The translations under genes and the position numbers were made by a program. The notes beneath the pieces are model-generated. The model did no database searches and had not been told where the DNA came from. It saw only the letters and a program-made list of their open reading frames with translations. Positions 24,201 through 32,060 of a stretch of 32,426 nucleotides of DNA are shown here, one piece after another. Source of the stretch: Hyphomicrobiales bacterium. GTDB lineage: Bacteria > Pseudomonadota > Alphaproteobacteria > Rhizobiales > Xanthobacteraceae. Location: NCBI GenBank assembly GCA_017305595.1, contig JAFKKL010000022.1:1-32426 (forward strand), in the 5' to 3' direction. Every line of letters starts with the position of its first letter. Position 1 is the stretch's first letter.

Positions 24201-25262
24201 TCAGTTCTTGATAGGACCGCCGCGCAGAAGGCGTCGAACGGGTAGAAGCTGGATTCCGGTGCGGCTTGCGAACAGGCCCCACAGTCCCTGCGGCGCGAAC
24301 AGCATCACGACAATGCCGATCAGGCCGAGCACCATCAGGTAGATCGAGCCGAAATCGGCGAGCAGCTTCTGCAACGCGAAGAACACCAGCACGCCGACGA
24401 TCGGCCCTTCGATCGTGCCGATGCCGCCGATTACCACGATGAAGATGACGTAGGCGGTCCAGTCGGTGACGGAAAACGCTGCATCTGGCGAGATACGCGC
24501 CTTCTGCACATAGATCAGTGCGCCGACGAGGCCAGTCACGAGTGCGCTCGCCAGATAGACCAGTGCTTTGAGGCGACGCGCATCGACGCCGACCGCGCGC
24601 GCGGCGTCCTGATTGTCGCGCACCGAAGCGAGTGCGAGACCATGACGCGACCGAAGGAGCCGATAGACCATGAAAATGGCCGCGACCGCGAGCAGAAGAG
24701 CAAGCCAATAGCAGACCACGTCGACCGCCTGTGCGGGGCGGAAGCCAAACATGCGATGGACAAGGTCAACGCCCTGCATGTGGCGCGTTGTCGATGCGGG
24801 AAGCGACGTGCCGGTGCCGCCGCCCAGCATCTTCCATTGCGCGACGAGCAGCCGCACGATCTCGGCGATCACCCACGTCCCGATCGCGAAATAGGCGCCT
24901 TGAAGCCGGAAGGCGAAGATGCCGGCGGGAATGGCGAGCAGCGCTGACGCTATGCCGCCGAGCAGGATGGCAACCAGTGGATCGAGCTTCAGCAGGACGA
25001 CGCCGGCGAACATCACGTACGCACCGAGGCCGACGAAAGCCTGTTGACCGACCGACACCAGCCCCGCGTATCCGGCCAGTAAGTTCCAGCTTTGCGCGAG
25101 CGCCAGCATCGTCAGAATGAAGAAGAGGTCTTGTAGTGTTGCGCGTGGCAGATACATCGGCGCTGCGAGCCCGGCGCAGATCACCAGCGCAGCGACGATC
25201 GCGAATGCGGTCGAGGCCCTCGTCTTTGTTTCGACGCGCCAGATCGTGGTTTGCCCGTCCAT
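24201..25262 (-). CDS. Branched-chain amino acid-type ABC transporter permease (LivM-like)
   Basis: The 353-residue inner-membrane protein shows the LivM features LQDLFFILTMLALAQSWNLLAGYAGLVSVGQQAFVGLGAY, GAYFAIGTWVIAEIVRLL and the C-terminal VVIGGIGTIEGPIVGVLVFF. It forms the channel with the LivH-like protein. The frame is open to 25355 within the upstream gene, but ATG 25262 is chosen: AGGGG lies about 6 bases upstream and it begins 8 bp after the LivH stop. In this catabolic operon the cargo is more likely an aromatic compound than an amino acid, as is known for some importers of this family. Confidence 0.93.
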   Translation of the reverse strand: MDGQTTIWRVETKTRASTAFAIVAALVICAGLAAPMYLPRATLQDLFFILTMLALAQSWNLLAGYAGLVSVGQQAFVGLGAYVMFAGVVLLKLDPLVAILLGGIASALLAIPAGIFAFRLQGAYFAIGTWVIAEIVRLLVAQWKMLGGGTGTSLPASTTRHMQGVDLVHRMFGFRPAQAVDVVCYWLALLLAVAAIFMVYRLLRSRHGLALASVRDNQDAARAVGVDARRLKALVYLASALVTGLVGALIYVQKARISPDAAFSVTDWTAYVIFIVVIGGIGTIEGPIVGVLVFFALQKLLADFGSIYLMVLGLIGIVVMLFAPQGLWGLFASRTGIQLLPVRRLLRGGPIKN

Positions 25263-25270
25263 GTCCGCCC

Positions 25271-26134
25271 CTAATCCACTGCGCGCGGGAAGAAGCCGCG
25301 CGGACGAAACAACAGGACCAGCACGAAGGCGATGTGGCCGGCGAGAATCTGCCATTCAGGGTTGATGGCGCCGCCGATCGTCTGCGCCATGCCGAGAATG
25401 ATGCCACCGACCAGGGTCCCCCAGAGAGATCCCAGGCCGCCCATGATCACCGCTTCGAACGCGTAGATCAGACGCGCCGGCCCGATGGTCGGATCGAAAT
25501 TCGACCGTGTGCCGAGATAGAGTGCGGCAACGGCGACGATCGCCATGGCAATGCCGGTCGCAATGGCAAAGGTGCGGTTCGGCTGGATACCCATGAGGCC
25601 CGCCGTGACGGCGTCGTCCGATGTTGCCCGGAAGGCGCGGCCGAGTTCGGTCGCGTACAGCAGGCGATTGAGGATCAGGATCACCGCCACCGCCGAGAAG
25701 AAGGTAAGAAGCGGCATGACGCCCACATGCAAGGACCCGATCGAGATCGACGCCGTATCGAGATATCCGGAAGGGATACGCCGGCTGTCCGCCGAATAGA
25801 CCTGCAACAGACCGTTCTGAAGAACGACCGACAGGCCGAATGTGACGAGCAATGGCGGCAGGATGTCTGGCCCGAGAGTCCGATTGAGAACGTAAGTCTG
25901 TAGCAGCCATCCGACGCCGAACATGATCGGCATCGCGATCACTAGAGCGATGAAAGGATTCAGGTTGAGCGTATCGACGAGCACAAGGATCAGATAGGCC
26001 GCGAGCACGATCAGGTCGCCGTGCGCCAGATTGACGAGCCGCATGATGCCGAAGACGAGCGACAGTCCGGCGGCGAAGAGCGCATAAAGCCCACCGAGTA
26101 GGACGCCCTGAAGAATGGTATCCGCCCAATTCAT
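25271..26134 (-). CDS. Branched-chain amino acid-type ABC transporter permease (LivH-like)
   Basis: The 287-residue membrane protein has the LivH start WADTILQGVLLGGLYALFAAGLSLVFGIMRLVNLAHGDLIVLAAYL and the conserved AFRATSDDAVTAGLMGI and FDPTIGPARLIYAFEAVIMGGLGSLWGTLVGG segments. It pairs with the LivM-like protein encoded next. Its ATG overlaps the LivF-like stop (ATGA), so the two are probably translationally coupled. Confidence 0.94.
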   Translation of the reverse strand: MNWADTILQGVLLGGLYALFAAGLSLVFGIMRLVNLAHGDLIVLAAYLILVLVDTLNLNPFIALVIAMPIMFGVGWLLQTYVLNRTLGPDILPPLLVTFGLSVVLQNGLLQVYSADSRRIPSGYLDTASISIGSLHVGVMPLLTFFSAVAVILILNRLLYATELGRAFRATSDDAVTAGLMGIQPNRTFAIATGIAMAIVAVAALYLGTRSNFDPTIGPARLIYAFEAVIMGGLGSLWGTLVGGIILGMAQTIGGAINPEWQILAGHIAFVLVLLFRPRGFFPRAVD

Positions 26135-26838
26135 GAGTCTGCCCCGAAGTAAGCGGCGTGGATCGCGGCTCGGTTCAACTCGCTAGGTCGGCCGCTCAAG
26201 GTGACGCGGCCTTCCATCATGCAGTAAAGCCGGTCAGCGATCTTCATCGCCTGCCCGATGTCTTGTTCGACGACAACGATCGAGGCGCCGCTTTCGCGGA
26301 TCGCCGGGAAGGCGGCGTAAATGTCGCGAATGACGACGGGCGCCAGACCGAGACTAAGCTCGTCGCACAGCAGAACGCGCGGGTTCGACATCAGCGCACG
26401 CCCGATCGCCACCATCTGTTGCTGGCCGCCGGAGAGCGCGGTGCCAGGATTGTTGCGACGCTCTTTCAGGATCGGAAATAGCCGGTAGACCGTTTCGAGC
26501 GACCAGGCCCCTTTCGTCGCCCGGCCGTAGCGGCCGATCAAAAGATTTTCCTCGACGGACAGCGATGGAAACAGCTTGCGGCCTTCCGGCACCATCGCGA
26601 TCCCGAGCGCCATCACTTGCGGAGCGGCCAAGGCTCCAATCGGCCGGCCCTCGAACAGGATCTGACGTGCGCCATTGATCAGAACTCCCGAGATCGAGCG
26701 CATCAGTGTCGATTTGCCGGCCCCGTTGGCGCCGACGATCGCAAGCGTCTCGCCGGCGTCGAGCGTCACGTCCACGCCGAACAAGGCCTGGAAGTCCCGA
26801 TAGAAGGCCGTCAGTCCGTGTGTTTCGAGGAGCGCCAT
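26131..26838 (-). CDS. Branched-chain amino acid-type ABC transporter ATP-binding protein (LivF-like)
   Basis: The 235-residue ATPase has Walker A GANGAGKST, the signature LSGGQQQMVAIGRAL and Walker B VLLCDELSLGLAP, with the family phrase IAMVPEGRKLFPSLSVEENLLIG. Leu replaces the usual Pro after DE in Walker B (DELSLG), which is the LivF norm. It acts with the LivG-like ATPase on the cytoplasmic face. The start ATG overlaps the LivG stop by one base. Confidence 0.94.
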   Translation of the reverse strand: MALLETHGLTAFYRDFQALFGVDVTLDAGETLAIVGANGAGKSTLMRSISGVLINGARQILFEGRPIGALAAPQVMALGIAMVPEGRKLFPSLSVEENLLIGRYGRATKGAWSLETVYRLFPILKERRNNPGTALSGGQQQMVAIGRALMSNPRVLLCDELSLGLAPVVIRDIYAAFPAIRESGASIVVVEQDIGQAMKIADRLYCMMEGRVTLSGRPSELNRAAIHAAYFGADS

Positions 26839-27557
26839 CAGACTTCGATCCCCAGATAGATTTCACGCACAGCATTGGAGGCCATCATGTCCTCGGGCGT
26901 ACCGATATCGACGACTTTGCCGAAGTTGAGGACGAGCAACCGCTGCACGACCGCGTTCAGCGCGTGAAGCACGTGTTCGATCCAGACGATCGTGATGCCC
27001 GAAGCATGGATGGCGCGGATCGTCTCGATCAGCGATTTGCATTCCGCTTCGGTCAGCCCTCCGGCGATCTCATCGAGCAACAGCAGTTTCGGATCGGTGG
27101 CGAGTGCGCGAGCCAGCTCGAGCCGCTTCCGCTGCAAAAGGCCGAGGCCGCCGGCGAGTGCATTGGCGCGTTCGATCAGGCCGGTGTCGACAAGAATTTC
27201 CGCGCAGCGGTCGGTGACTTCGGATTCCGCTTTCTGCGATCCCATGGATGCGGCCACCACGAGGTTCTCGAAGACGGTGAGTTTCTCGAATGGCTGAGGA
27301 ATTTGAAGCGTGCGCCCGACGCCGGCGTGACAGCGTTTCATGGGCTGCATTCGCGTCACGTCGGCTCCTTCGAAAGAGACGCGGCCGGCATCGACGCGAA
27401 CATTGCCGGTAATCAGATTGAAGAGTGTGGATTTGCCGGCACCGTTCGGACCGATAATGCCAAGCGCCTCGCCCGGCTCGACGCTGAAAGTCACGTCGTC
27501 GGTGACCTTCAGCGAGCCGAAACTTTTCACGACATGGTCCAGTTCAAGGATGGGCAC
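26838..27557 (-). CDS. Branched-chain amino acid-type ABC transporter ATP-binding protein (LivG-like)
   Basis: The 239-residue ATPase has Walker A GPNGAGKST, VGRTLQIPQPFEKLTVFENLVVA (LivG Q-loop region), a degenerate signature GLLQRKRLELARAL and Walker B LLLLDEIAGGLTEAE. LivG signatures normally read SYGQQRRLEIARAL, so the loss of the Ser-Tyr-Gly part is slightly unusual. The start is GTG 27557, with GGAG about 9 bases upstream. It follows the binding-protein gene by 63 bp, the longest gap inside Unit 4. Confidence 0.92.
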   Translation of the reverse strand: MPILELDHVVKSFGSLKVTDDVTFSVEPGEALGIIGPNGAGKSTLFNLITGNVRVDAGRVSFEGADVTRMQPMKRCHAGVGRTLQIPQPFEKLTVFENLVVAASMGSQKAESEVTDRCAEILVDTGLIERANALAGGLGLLQRKRLELARALATDPKLLLLDEIAGGLTEAECKSLIETIRAIHASGITIVWIEHVLHALNAVVQRLLVLNFGKVVDIGTPEDMMASNAVREIYLGIEV

Positions 27558-27620
27558 GTGAAATGCTCCGCCAGATCGGCGTGGATGGGGGAAGCGCGGA
27601 TCGTCCGTCGGTTCAGGCCA

Positions 27621-28901
27621 TCAAACGATCGGCTCCATCTTTCCTCCCGCCGGAATGTTGGGCGCCGTCTTGTTGTCGGTGATGACGAGATCGTAGCGGC
27701 CACTATCCTTCAGCCGCCATTGACCGCCGACCAACGGCGTCTTGCAGATATTCTTCGCGGCGAACGGCGGCAGCTTGGCGCCATTCCAGGCGATCGGACC
27801 GACGATGGTGTCAAGCTTGGTAGCGGCGACCGCGGCCGTCATCTTTTCGGCATCCGTTGGATCATCGACGCGTTTAAGGACATCCGCTGCAATCTCGAAC
27901 AGCGCATGCACGAAGCCGATCGGCTGCGTCCACGGCCGCTTCGTCGCCGCTGTGAAGCCGTCAGCGAGTTCCTTGGAGGATGCGCCAGTCAGCGAGGACT
28001 TGAAGGGATGGCTTGACGTCCACCAGACTTCGGAAGACAGGTTATGTCCCTGCTTGCCGAGCGCTTCCACGGCTTGCGGAAACAGCAGCGCCTTGCCGAT
28101 GGAGGCGATCTTTGGCGTGAAGCCCTTCTGCTTGGCCTGATTCCAGAAGGTGGTGAAATCGGGCGGGATCATCACGCCGGTGATGACTTCGACATTGCCT
28201 GATTTGAACGCATTGATCTGCGCGGAGAAATCATCCGACAGATTCTGATAGCGACCAGGATCGATAAGCTTATAGCCCTTTTCCGACAACACCGGAGGGA
28301 AGCCGACCTTGCCGTCACCCCATGCATTTCCATCGCCATCGTTGGGGAAGAGACCGCCGACCTGTTTGTTGGTCGACAACTGGGCCCACATGTTGGTGTA
28401 GACGCTGATGACGTCCTCGAGCCCCCAGAAGAAATGATAGGCGTAACCGAACGGCTTCCATGACTTCGGATCGCCGGGATTGCCCTGCTGGCCGATGAAC
28501 CAGGGCTGCCACGGTGCAACGGTCGAGATGCACGGCAAGCCTTCGGACTCGCAGGTGGTCGACACCGGATTGGTCGTCTCCGGCGTCGATGCGACCAGCA
28601 TCAGGTTGACCTTGTCGCTGACGATCAGTTCCTTAGCGACTTCGGCGGCGCGATTGGGATTGGACTGGCTGTCCTTCACGACCACCTGCACCTGCAGCCC
28701 CGCGGCTTTCGCCGCGTTGAGGAAGCCGTCGATGATGAACTTGTCCGCGTCCGCGAAGGCGGCGAGCGGCCCGCTTTGCGGACTGACGTAGCCGATCTTC
28801 GCGACCTTGCCTGCGGCCAAAGCGGGTTTGAAGAGTCCATCGGTCGCAGCGAGCAGACCGCCTGCGGCGGTCGACTTCAGTAACGTGCGTCTGGTGATCA
28901 T
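27621..28901 (-). CDS. Branched-chain amino acid-type ABC transporter substrate-binding protein (Peripla_BP_6), Tat-exported
   Basis: The 426-residue protein starts ITRRTLLKSTAAGGLLAATDGLFKPALAA, a twin-arginine signal with Arg4-Arg5 and a probable cleavage after the ALAA near residue 30. The mature chain has LivK-like features: KIGYVSPQSGPLAAFADADKFIIDGFLNAAKAAGLQVQVVVKDSQSNPNRAAEVAKELI and VNLMLVASTPETTNPVS. GGGAGGAAACC precedes ATG 28901, so the much longer frame to 29030 is rejected. Its place between maleylacetate reductase and the importer genes argues that it binds the aromatic growth substrate of Unit 4. Confidence 0.92.
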   Translation of the reverse strand: MITRRTLLKSTAAGGLLAATDGLFKPALAAGKVAKIGYVSPQSGPLAAFADADKFIIDGFLNAAKAAGLQVQVVVKDSQSNPNRAAEVAKELIVSDKVNLMLVASTPETTNPVSTTCESEGLPCISTVAPWQPWFIGQQGNPGDPKSWKPFGYAYHFFWGLEDVISVYTNMWAQLSTNKQVGGLFPNDGDGNAWGDGKVGFPPVLSEKGYKLIDPGRYQNLSDDFSAQINAFKSGNVEVITGVMIPPDFTTFWNQAKQKGFTPKIASIGKALLFPQAVEALGKQGHNLSSEVWWTSSHPFKSSLTGASSKELADGFTAATKRPWTQPIGFVHALFEIAADVLKRVDDPTDAEKMTAAVAATKLDTIVGPIAWNGAKLPPFAAKNICKTPLVGGQWRLKDSGRYDLVITDNKTAPNIPAGGKMEPIV

Positions 28902-28929
28902 TTTTGGTTTCCTCCCTACCTGCGCCGGT

Positions 28930-30003
28930 TTAGACCGGCGGTTCTCGTCCCGTCCACGCGTCCTGCAATAGCGCACGGATCGCTGCTTGATCGAACGGAC
29001 GCGGATTGAAATACGGACTTTTGACAGCAATCGCAGCCGCTCGATCCAAGTCCACTTCAGTCAGGCCGATGTCCTGAAGCCTGATCGGCGCATCGAGCTG
29101 CATGGCGAAGCGATGAAGCGCCTTGCCGGGTGTCGCGCCGCCCAGCGCATCCGAGATCGGTTGAAGCAGATCGCCGACCGCTTCCGCGTTGAAGCCGACC
29201 GTATGCGGCAACAGGATCGCGTGGGTCTCGGCATGCGGCGTATCGAAACTGCCGCCGAGCGTATGGCAAAGCTTGTGATGCAGCGCCATCGAGGTTCCGC
29301 CGAGCGTCGCGCCGCTCAGCCATGCACCGTAAAGTGCATCGGCGCGTCCCTGCCGATCGGCTGGATTCGCCACGATTGCTGGCAGCGCCGTCGCAAAAGA
29401 TCTGATGGAATCGGCCGCCATCATCGACAGGATCGGATTTCGATCCGAGGCGTAGAGCGCTTCCGCGGCGTGGGCGATCGAATTCATGCCGGAAGAGACG
29501 GTCATGCCTTTCGGCAGCGTCATCGACAGATCGATGTCGTAGATCACCGTCTCGGGCAGGATCGCCGGATCGCGCCGCGTAGTCTTTTCACCGCTTTCGG
29601 TCTCGCCGAGAATGTCGGTCATCTCGGAGCCGGCATAGGTCGTCGGAATTGCGATTTGATCGGCGCCGGTTCGCACCGCGATTGCCTTTCCCAACCCGAC
29701 GGACGAGCCGCCGCCAAGGGCGATCACACAATCGGCGCCGCTAACCTTGAATGCGTCAACAGCCCGATGCGTGACATCCACAGGCGTATGCATGGTCGCG
29801 CCCGAGAAGACTGTTGCCTTCGCGGCTCCACCAATGCGGGCGGCCAGTGCTTCACCTTCCATGTGCTGCTGCGGCGTCGTGAGCACGAGCGCTTTCCGGC
29901 GGCCTAGACGTTCTATCTCGGACGCGACCTGCGAGATCGTGCCAGATCCAAACACGACCCGCGAGCGAATGCCCGGAAAGACGAAGGAGCGGGATCCGAT
30001 CAT
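28930..30003 (-). CDS. Maleylacetate reductase (iron-containing alcohol dehydrogenase family)
   Basis: The 357-residue cytoplasmic enzyme should reduce maleylacetate to 3-oxoadipate with NAD(P)H. Visible features are FVFPGIRSRVVFGSG at the start, the nucleotide-binding GGGSSVGLGKAIA (97-109), IPTTYAGSEMTDI, and the reductase-specific LHHKLCHTLGGSFDTPHAETHAILLPH (241-267). The combination, especially HHKLCH, is typical of maleylacetate reductases rather than other members of the family. Its ATG overlaps the stop of the upstream dioxygenase paralogue (ATGA), so the two are translationally coupled. This fixes Unit 4 as a hydroxyquinol-type pathway. Confidence 0.93.
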   Translation of the reverse strand: MIGSRSFVFPGIRSRVVFGSGTISQVASEIERLGRRKALVLTTPQQHMEGEALAARIGGAAKATVFSGATMHTPVDVTHRAVDAFKVSGADCVIALGGGSSVGLGKAIAVRTGADQIAIPTTYAGSEMTDILGETESGEKTTRRDPAILPETVIYDIDLSMTLPKGMTVSSGMNSIAHAAEALYASDRNPILSMMAADSIRSFATALPAIVANPADRQGRADALYGAWLSGATLGGTSMALHHKLCHTLGGSFDTPHAETHAILLPHTVGFNAEAVGDLLQPISDALGGATPGKALHRFAMQLDAPIRLQDIGLTEVDLDRAAAIAVKSPYFNPRPFDQAAIRALLQDAWTGREPPV

Positions 30004-30875
30004 GACACGCCTTTCGAAAATTTCGGAGCGCGCGCCATCACGAAGGTGAACTCAAGGCTCCACGGCACAGCCTTGCGTCGCGTTCGCTTGAAATCGCCGA
30101 GGAGATCTGGCCGCACGGAATAGAGCGCATCCTCGACCAATGCGGCATCGGCTCTGTCGAACACCTGTGTCGTGATCGGGTCGAAGCCGTCGGCTGAGAT
30201 GATGAAGTGGATATTCGCCGGCCGACGCAGGGAACAATCGAGCGCGTCGAGCAGCTTTCCCGCAGGACCATCCGCCGGGACTGAATAACTTGCGGGCTTT
30301 ACGGTGAGGTAGTCGAACTCACCCTTTGCGTCGGTCGTGAAGATGCCGCGAAGGTTGCAGTCCGGCTGGTCGTCCGGTTGCTGGTTCTCAAAGAAGCCTT
30401 CCCCGTTTGCCTGCCAGGTTTCAACCACCGCGCCGACAATTGGACACGCATCGAGATCGACGACTTTCCCTTTGACGGCCAGTGGTTCACCGCGGCCATC
30501 CAGCGAGATATTCGCCCCGTTCGCCAAACGCGGCGCATCCAGACGATAGAACGGTCCACGTGGCGCATTCGGCGTGGCACCTTGGGGACGGTGGCTGTTG
30601 ATCGCCTCAACGAGTGCGGTCGCTCCGATAAGATCGGCCAGCAGAACCCATTCCTGACGATTCTCGGTCGTGGCATCGCCAATCGCCGTCAGGTACGCGA
30701 TAGCCTCGCGCCACTCGGCGCGGGTCGGACGAAGTTCGAGAATGGTCCGGTGAACGTGTTCGACGATCGCGATCATGCTGGCCGTCAATCGCCCGGGGCC
30801 GGCCCGCGCGATGCGCTCGGCGACAGTTCCGCTTGCGGTTTCATCACCAAGATCGATGGGCAGTGCTTGCCGCAT
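30000..30875 (-). CDS. Intradiol dioxygenase paralogue lacking two of four iron ligands
   Basis: This 291-residue protein aligns along its whole length with the intact dioxygenase at 21504-22406: the helical dimerisation domain with RPTRAEWREAIAYLTAIGD, GPFYRLDAP, the CNLRGIF strand and the C-terminal strands. At the metal site the first Tyr is Phe162 (GEGFFENQQ), the second Tyr is kept (Tyr197, ASYSVPADGP), the first His is Asn221 (RPANIHFII) and the second His is kept (His223). I checked both substitutions in the codons. Catalysis by the normal Fe(III) mechanism is therefore unlikely. The reading frame is intact and translationally coupled to maleylacetate reductase, so it is not a simple pseudogene. 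A partner-subunit, lactone-processing or regulatory role is possible. ATG 30875 follows GGGAGGG; an upstream TTG at 30887 is less likely. First gene of Unit 4. Confidence 0.9.
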   Translation of the reverse strand: MRQALPIDLGDETASGTVAERIARAGPGRLTASMIAIVEHVHRTILELRPTRAEWREAIAYLTAIGDATTENRQEWVLLADLIGATALVEAINSHRPQGATPNAPRGPFYRLDAPRLANGANISLDGRGEPLAVKGKVVDLDACPIVGAVVETWQANGEGFFENQQPDDQPDCNLRGIFTTDAKGEFDYLTVKPASYSVPADGPAGKLLDALDCSLRRPANIHFIISADGFDPITTQVFDRADAALVEDALYSVRPDLLGDFKRTRRKAVPWSLEFTFVMARAPKFSKGVS

Positions 30876-30972
30876 CGGCCCTCCCAAAGGCGTTTCCCTG
30901 TCTCAAAAAAACGCTATCAGGTCCGGGAAGGGTCGTTGATGATTTCTTTGTCCTATAATATAGCAAATTGCT
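30876..30972. promoter_or_regulatory. Divergent promoter region of the LysR gene and Unit 4
   Basis: The 97-bp gap between the divergent starts holds a perfect TATAAT at 30954-30959 facing the LysR gene; no good -35 precedes it. It also holds the LysR-type palindrome (listed separately) and an extra GCTAT half-site at 30913-30917, closer to the operon start, which could be the activation site. The minus-strand promoter itself is not clear. Confidence 0.55.
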
Positions 30973-30974
30973 AT
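30960..30974. promoter_or_regulatory. LysR-type operator (T-N11-A palindrome) overlapping the LysR start codon
   Basis: ATAGCAA (30960-30966) and TTGCTAT (30968-30974) are perfect inverted arms around one central A. The site fits the classic LysR-family box, with T at 30961 and A at 30973, and the final A and T are the first two bases of the LysR ATG. It begins directly after the TATAAT box. Bound regulator would block its own transcription and translation start while sitting about 85 bp upstream of the Unit 4 start. Confidence 0.7.
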
Positions 30975-31920
30975 GAAGCTCGACGAGCGTCACCTGATCC
31001 AGCTTGCAGCGGTCGTCAACGCCGGCGGTGTCACCGAGGGCGCGGAGCTGCTCGGAATGACGCAGCCGGCCGTCTCCCGGACGCTGGCCCTCTTGGAAAA
31101 ACGACTAGGCGAACCTCTGTTCGTGAAGGGCCGGCGGCCGCTGCGTCCGACGCCGTTCGGCCGCGCGCTCGCCGATCACGGCCAGGCGATGCTGCTGTCA
31201 TCGCGCAAGGCGTCCGAACTCGTCGACAATTTCAGATATGGCCGCGCGGGTACGGTGCGAGTGGCCGGCACGCAGTTCTTCATGGATGCATTGATCTCCG
31301 GTCTGATCGCGGATTTCCATAACGAGCGTCCTGACGTGCGCGTGATCCAGAGCTACGGCTACATGCCCGATCTGCAAGATGCCATCCGAGCGGACAGGGT
31401 CGATCTGGCGATATGTCCGGTGGATGTCCTAGACGGCGACGACATGGAATTTCAGAGCATCCTACCCGGCCGCAACGTCGTCGCCTGTCGCGTGACTCAC
31501 CCGCTCTTGTTGAAGCGCAAGCTGAAGGGACCAGAGGTTCTGGACTATCCCTGGATCGCGCCTCCATCGAACAGCCCGCTTCAAGCCGACATGCGCGCTC
31601 TGCTTATCTCGTTCGGCTCAACGGGCGTCAACGTCCCCTACATCGGGGGATCGCTCGCCAGTGCAATCAATTACCTGAAGCGCACCGATGCATTGACGAT
31701 CCTGCCGCACGGCGTTGTCTTCGCCTATCGCAAGGAACGCGAGATCACGGCATTGCCGTTGCGGGTCCCGCATCCACAGCGAGCGCTCGGAATGTTGAAG
31801 CTTGCGGGCAGCCCCCACTCTCCGGCTGTCTCTGCATTTTCGAGCCATATCGCCAAGAGCTTTCAAAGCTTGGCAGAACTCATCAGACGGCACGAACAGT
31901 CAGTTATCTGGAAAGCCTAG
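30973..31920 (+). CDS. LysR family transcriptional regulator
   Basis: The 315-residue protein has the LysR helix-turn-helix at about 5-62 (LIQLAAVVNAGGVTEGAELLGMTQPAVSRTLALLEKRLGEPLF) and a periplasmic-binding-like effector domain at about 88-300 (TVRVAGTQFFMDALISGLIADF, LAICPVDVLDG, DYPWIAPP). It is divergent from Unit 4 and very probably activates it in response to the aromatic substrate or an intermediate. ATG 30973 is the only possible start, because an in-frame TAG lies at 30961-30963. TATAAT ends 13 bases before the ATG and no ribosome site fits between them, so the transcript is likely leaderless or nearly so. Confidence 0.93.
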   Translation: MKLDERHLIQLAAVVNAGGVTEGAELLGMTQPAVSRTLALLEKRLGEPLFVKGRRPLRPTPFGRALADHGQAMLLSSRKASELVDNFRYGRAGTVRVAGTQFFMDALISGLIADFHNERPDVRVIQSYGYMPDLQDAIRADRVDLAICPVDVLDGDDMEFQSILPGRNVVACRVTHPLLLKRKLKGPEVLDYPWIAPPSNSPLQADMRALLISFGSTGVNVPYIGGSLASAINYLKRTDALTILPHGVVFAYRKEREITALPLRVPHPQRALGMLKLAGSPHSPAVSAFSSHIAKSFQSLAELIRRHEQSVIWKA

Positions 31921-31924
31921 TCGC

Positions 31925-31943
31925 CAGGACGATAACAGTCCTG
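31925..31943 (+). terminator. Weak hairpin after the LysR gene
   Basis: CAGGAC and GTCCTG pair around a 7-base loop just after the LysR stop. No immediate T-run follows; a T-rich patch appears near 31960. It may help end transcription between the two convergent genes. The rest of the 140-bp gap shows nothing else. Confidence 0.25.
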
Positions 31944-32060
31944 CGGTTGCACGAACTTCTTTTAATTCAGTCAAACGCTGTTTCGGATATCGTTAAGAGT
32001 CGTGGACTCTGTCGGACGCGCGGAAGAGAATTCGAGCGCTACCATAGCAACCGCCCAGGA

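Noticed and set aside
22508-28016. Long plus-strand frames at 22508-23857 and 26706-28016
   Set aside because: Both are antisense to clearly recognised monooxygenase and ABC transporter genes and encode compositionally odd proteins.
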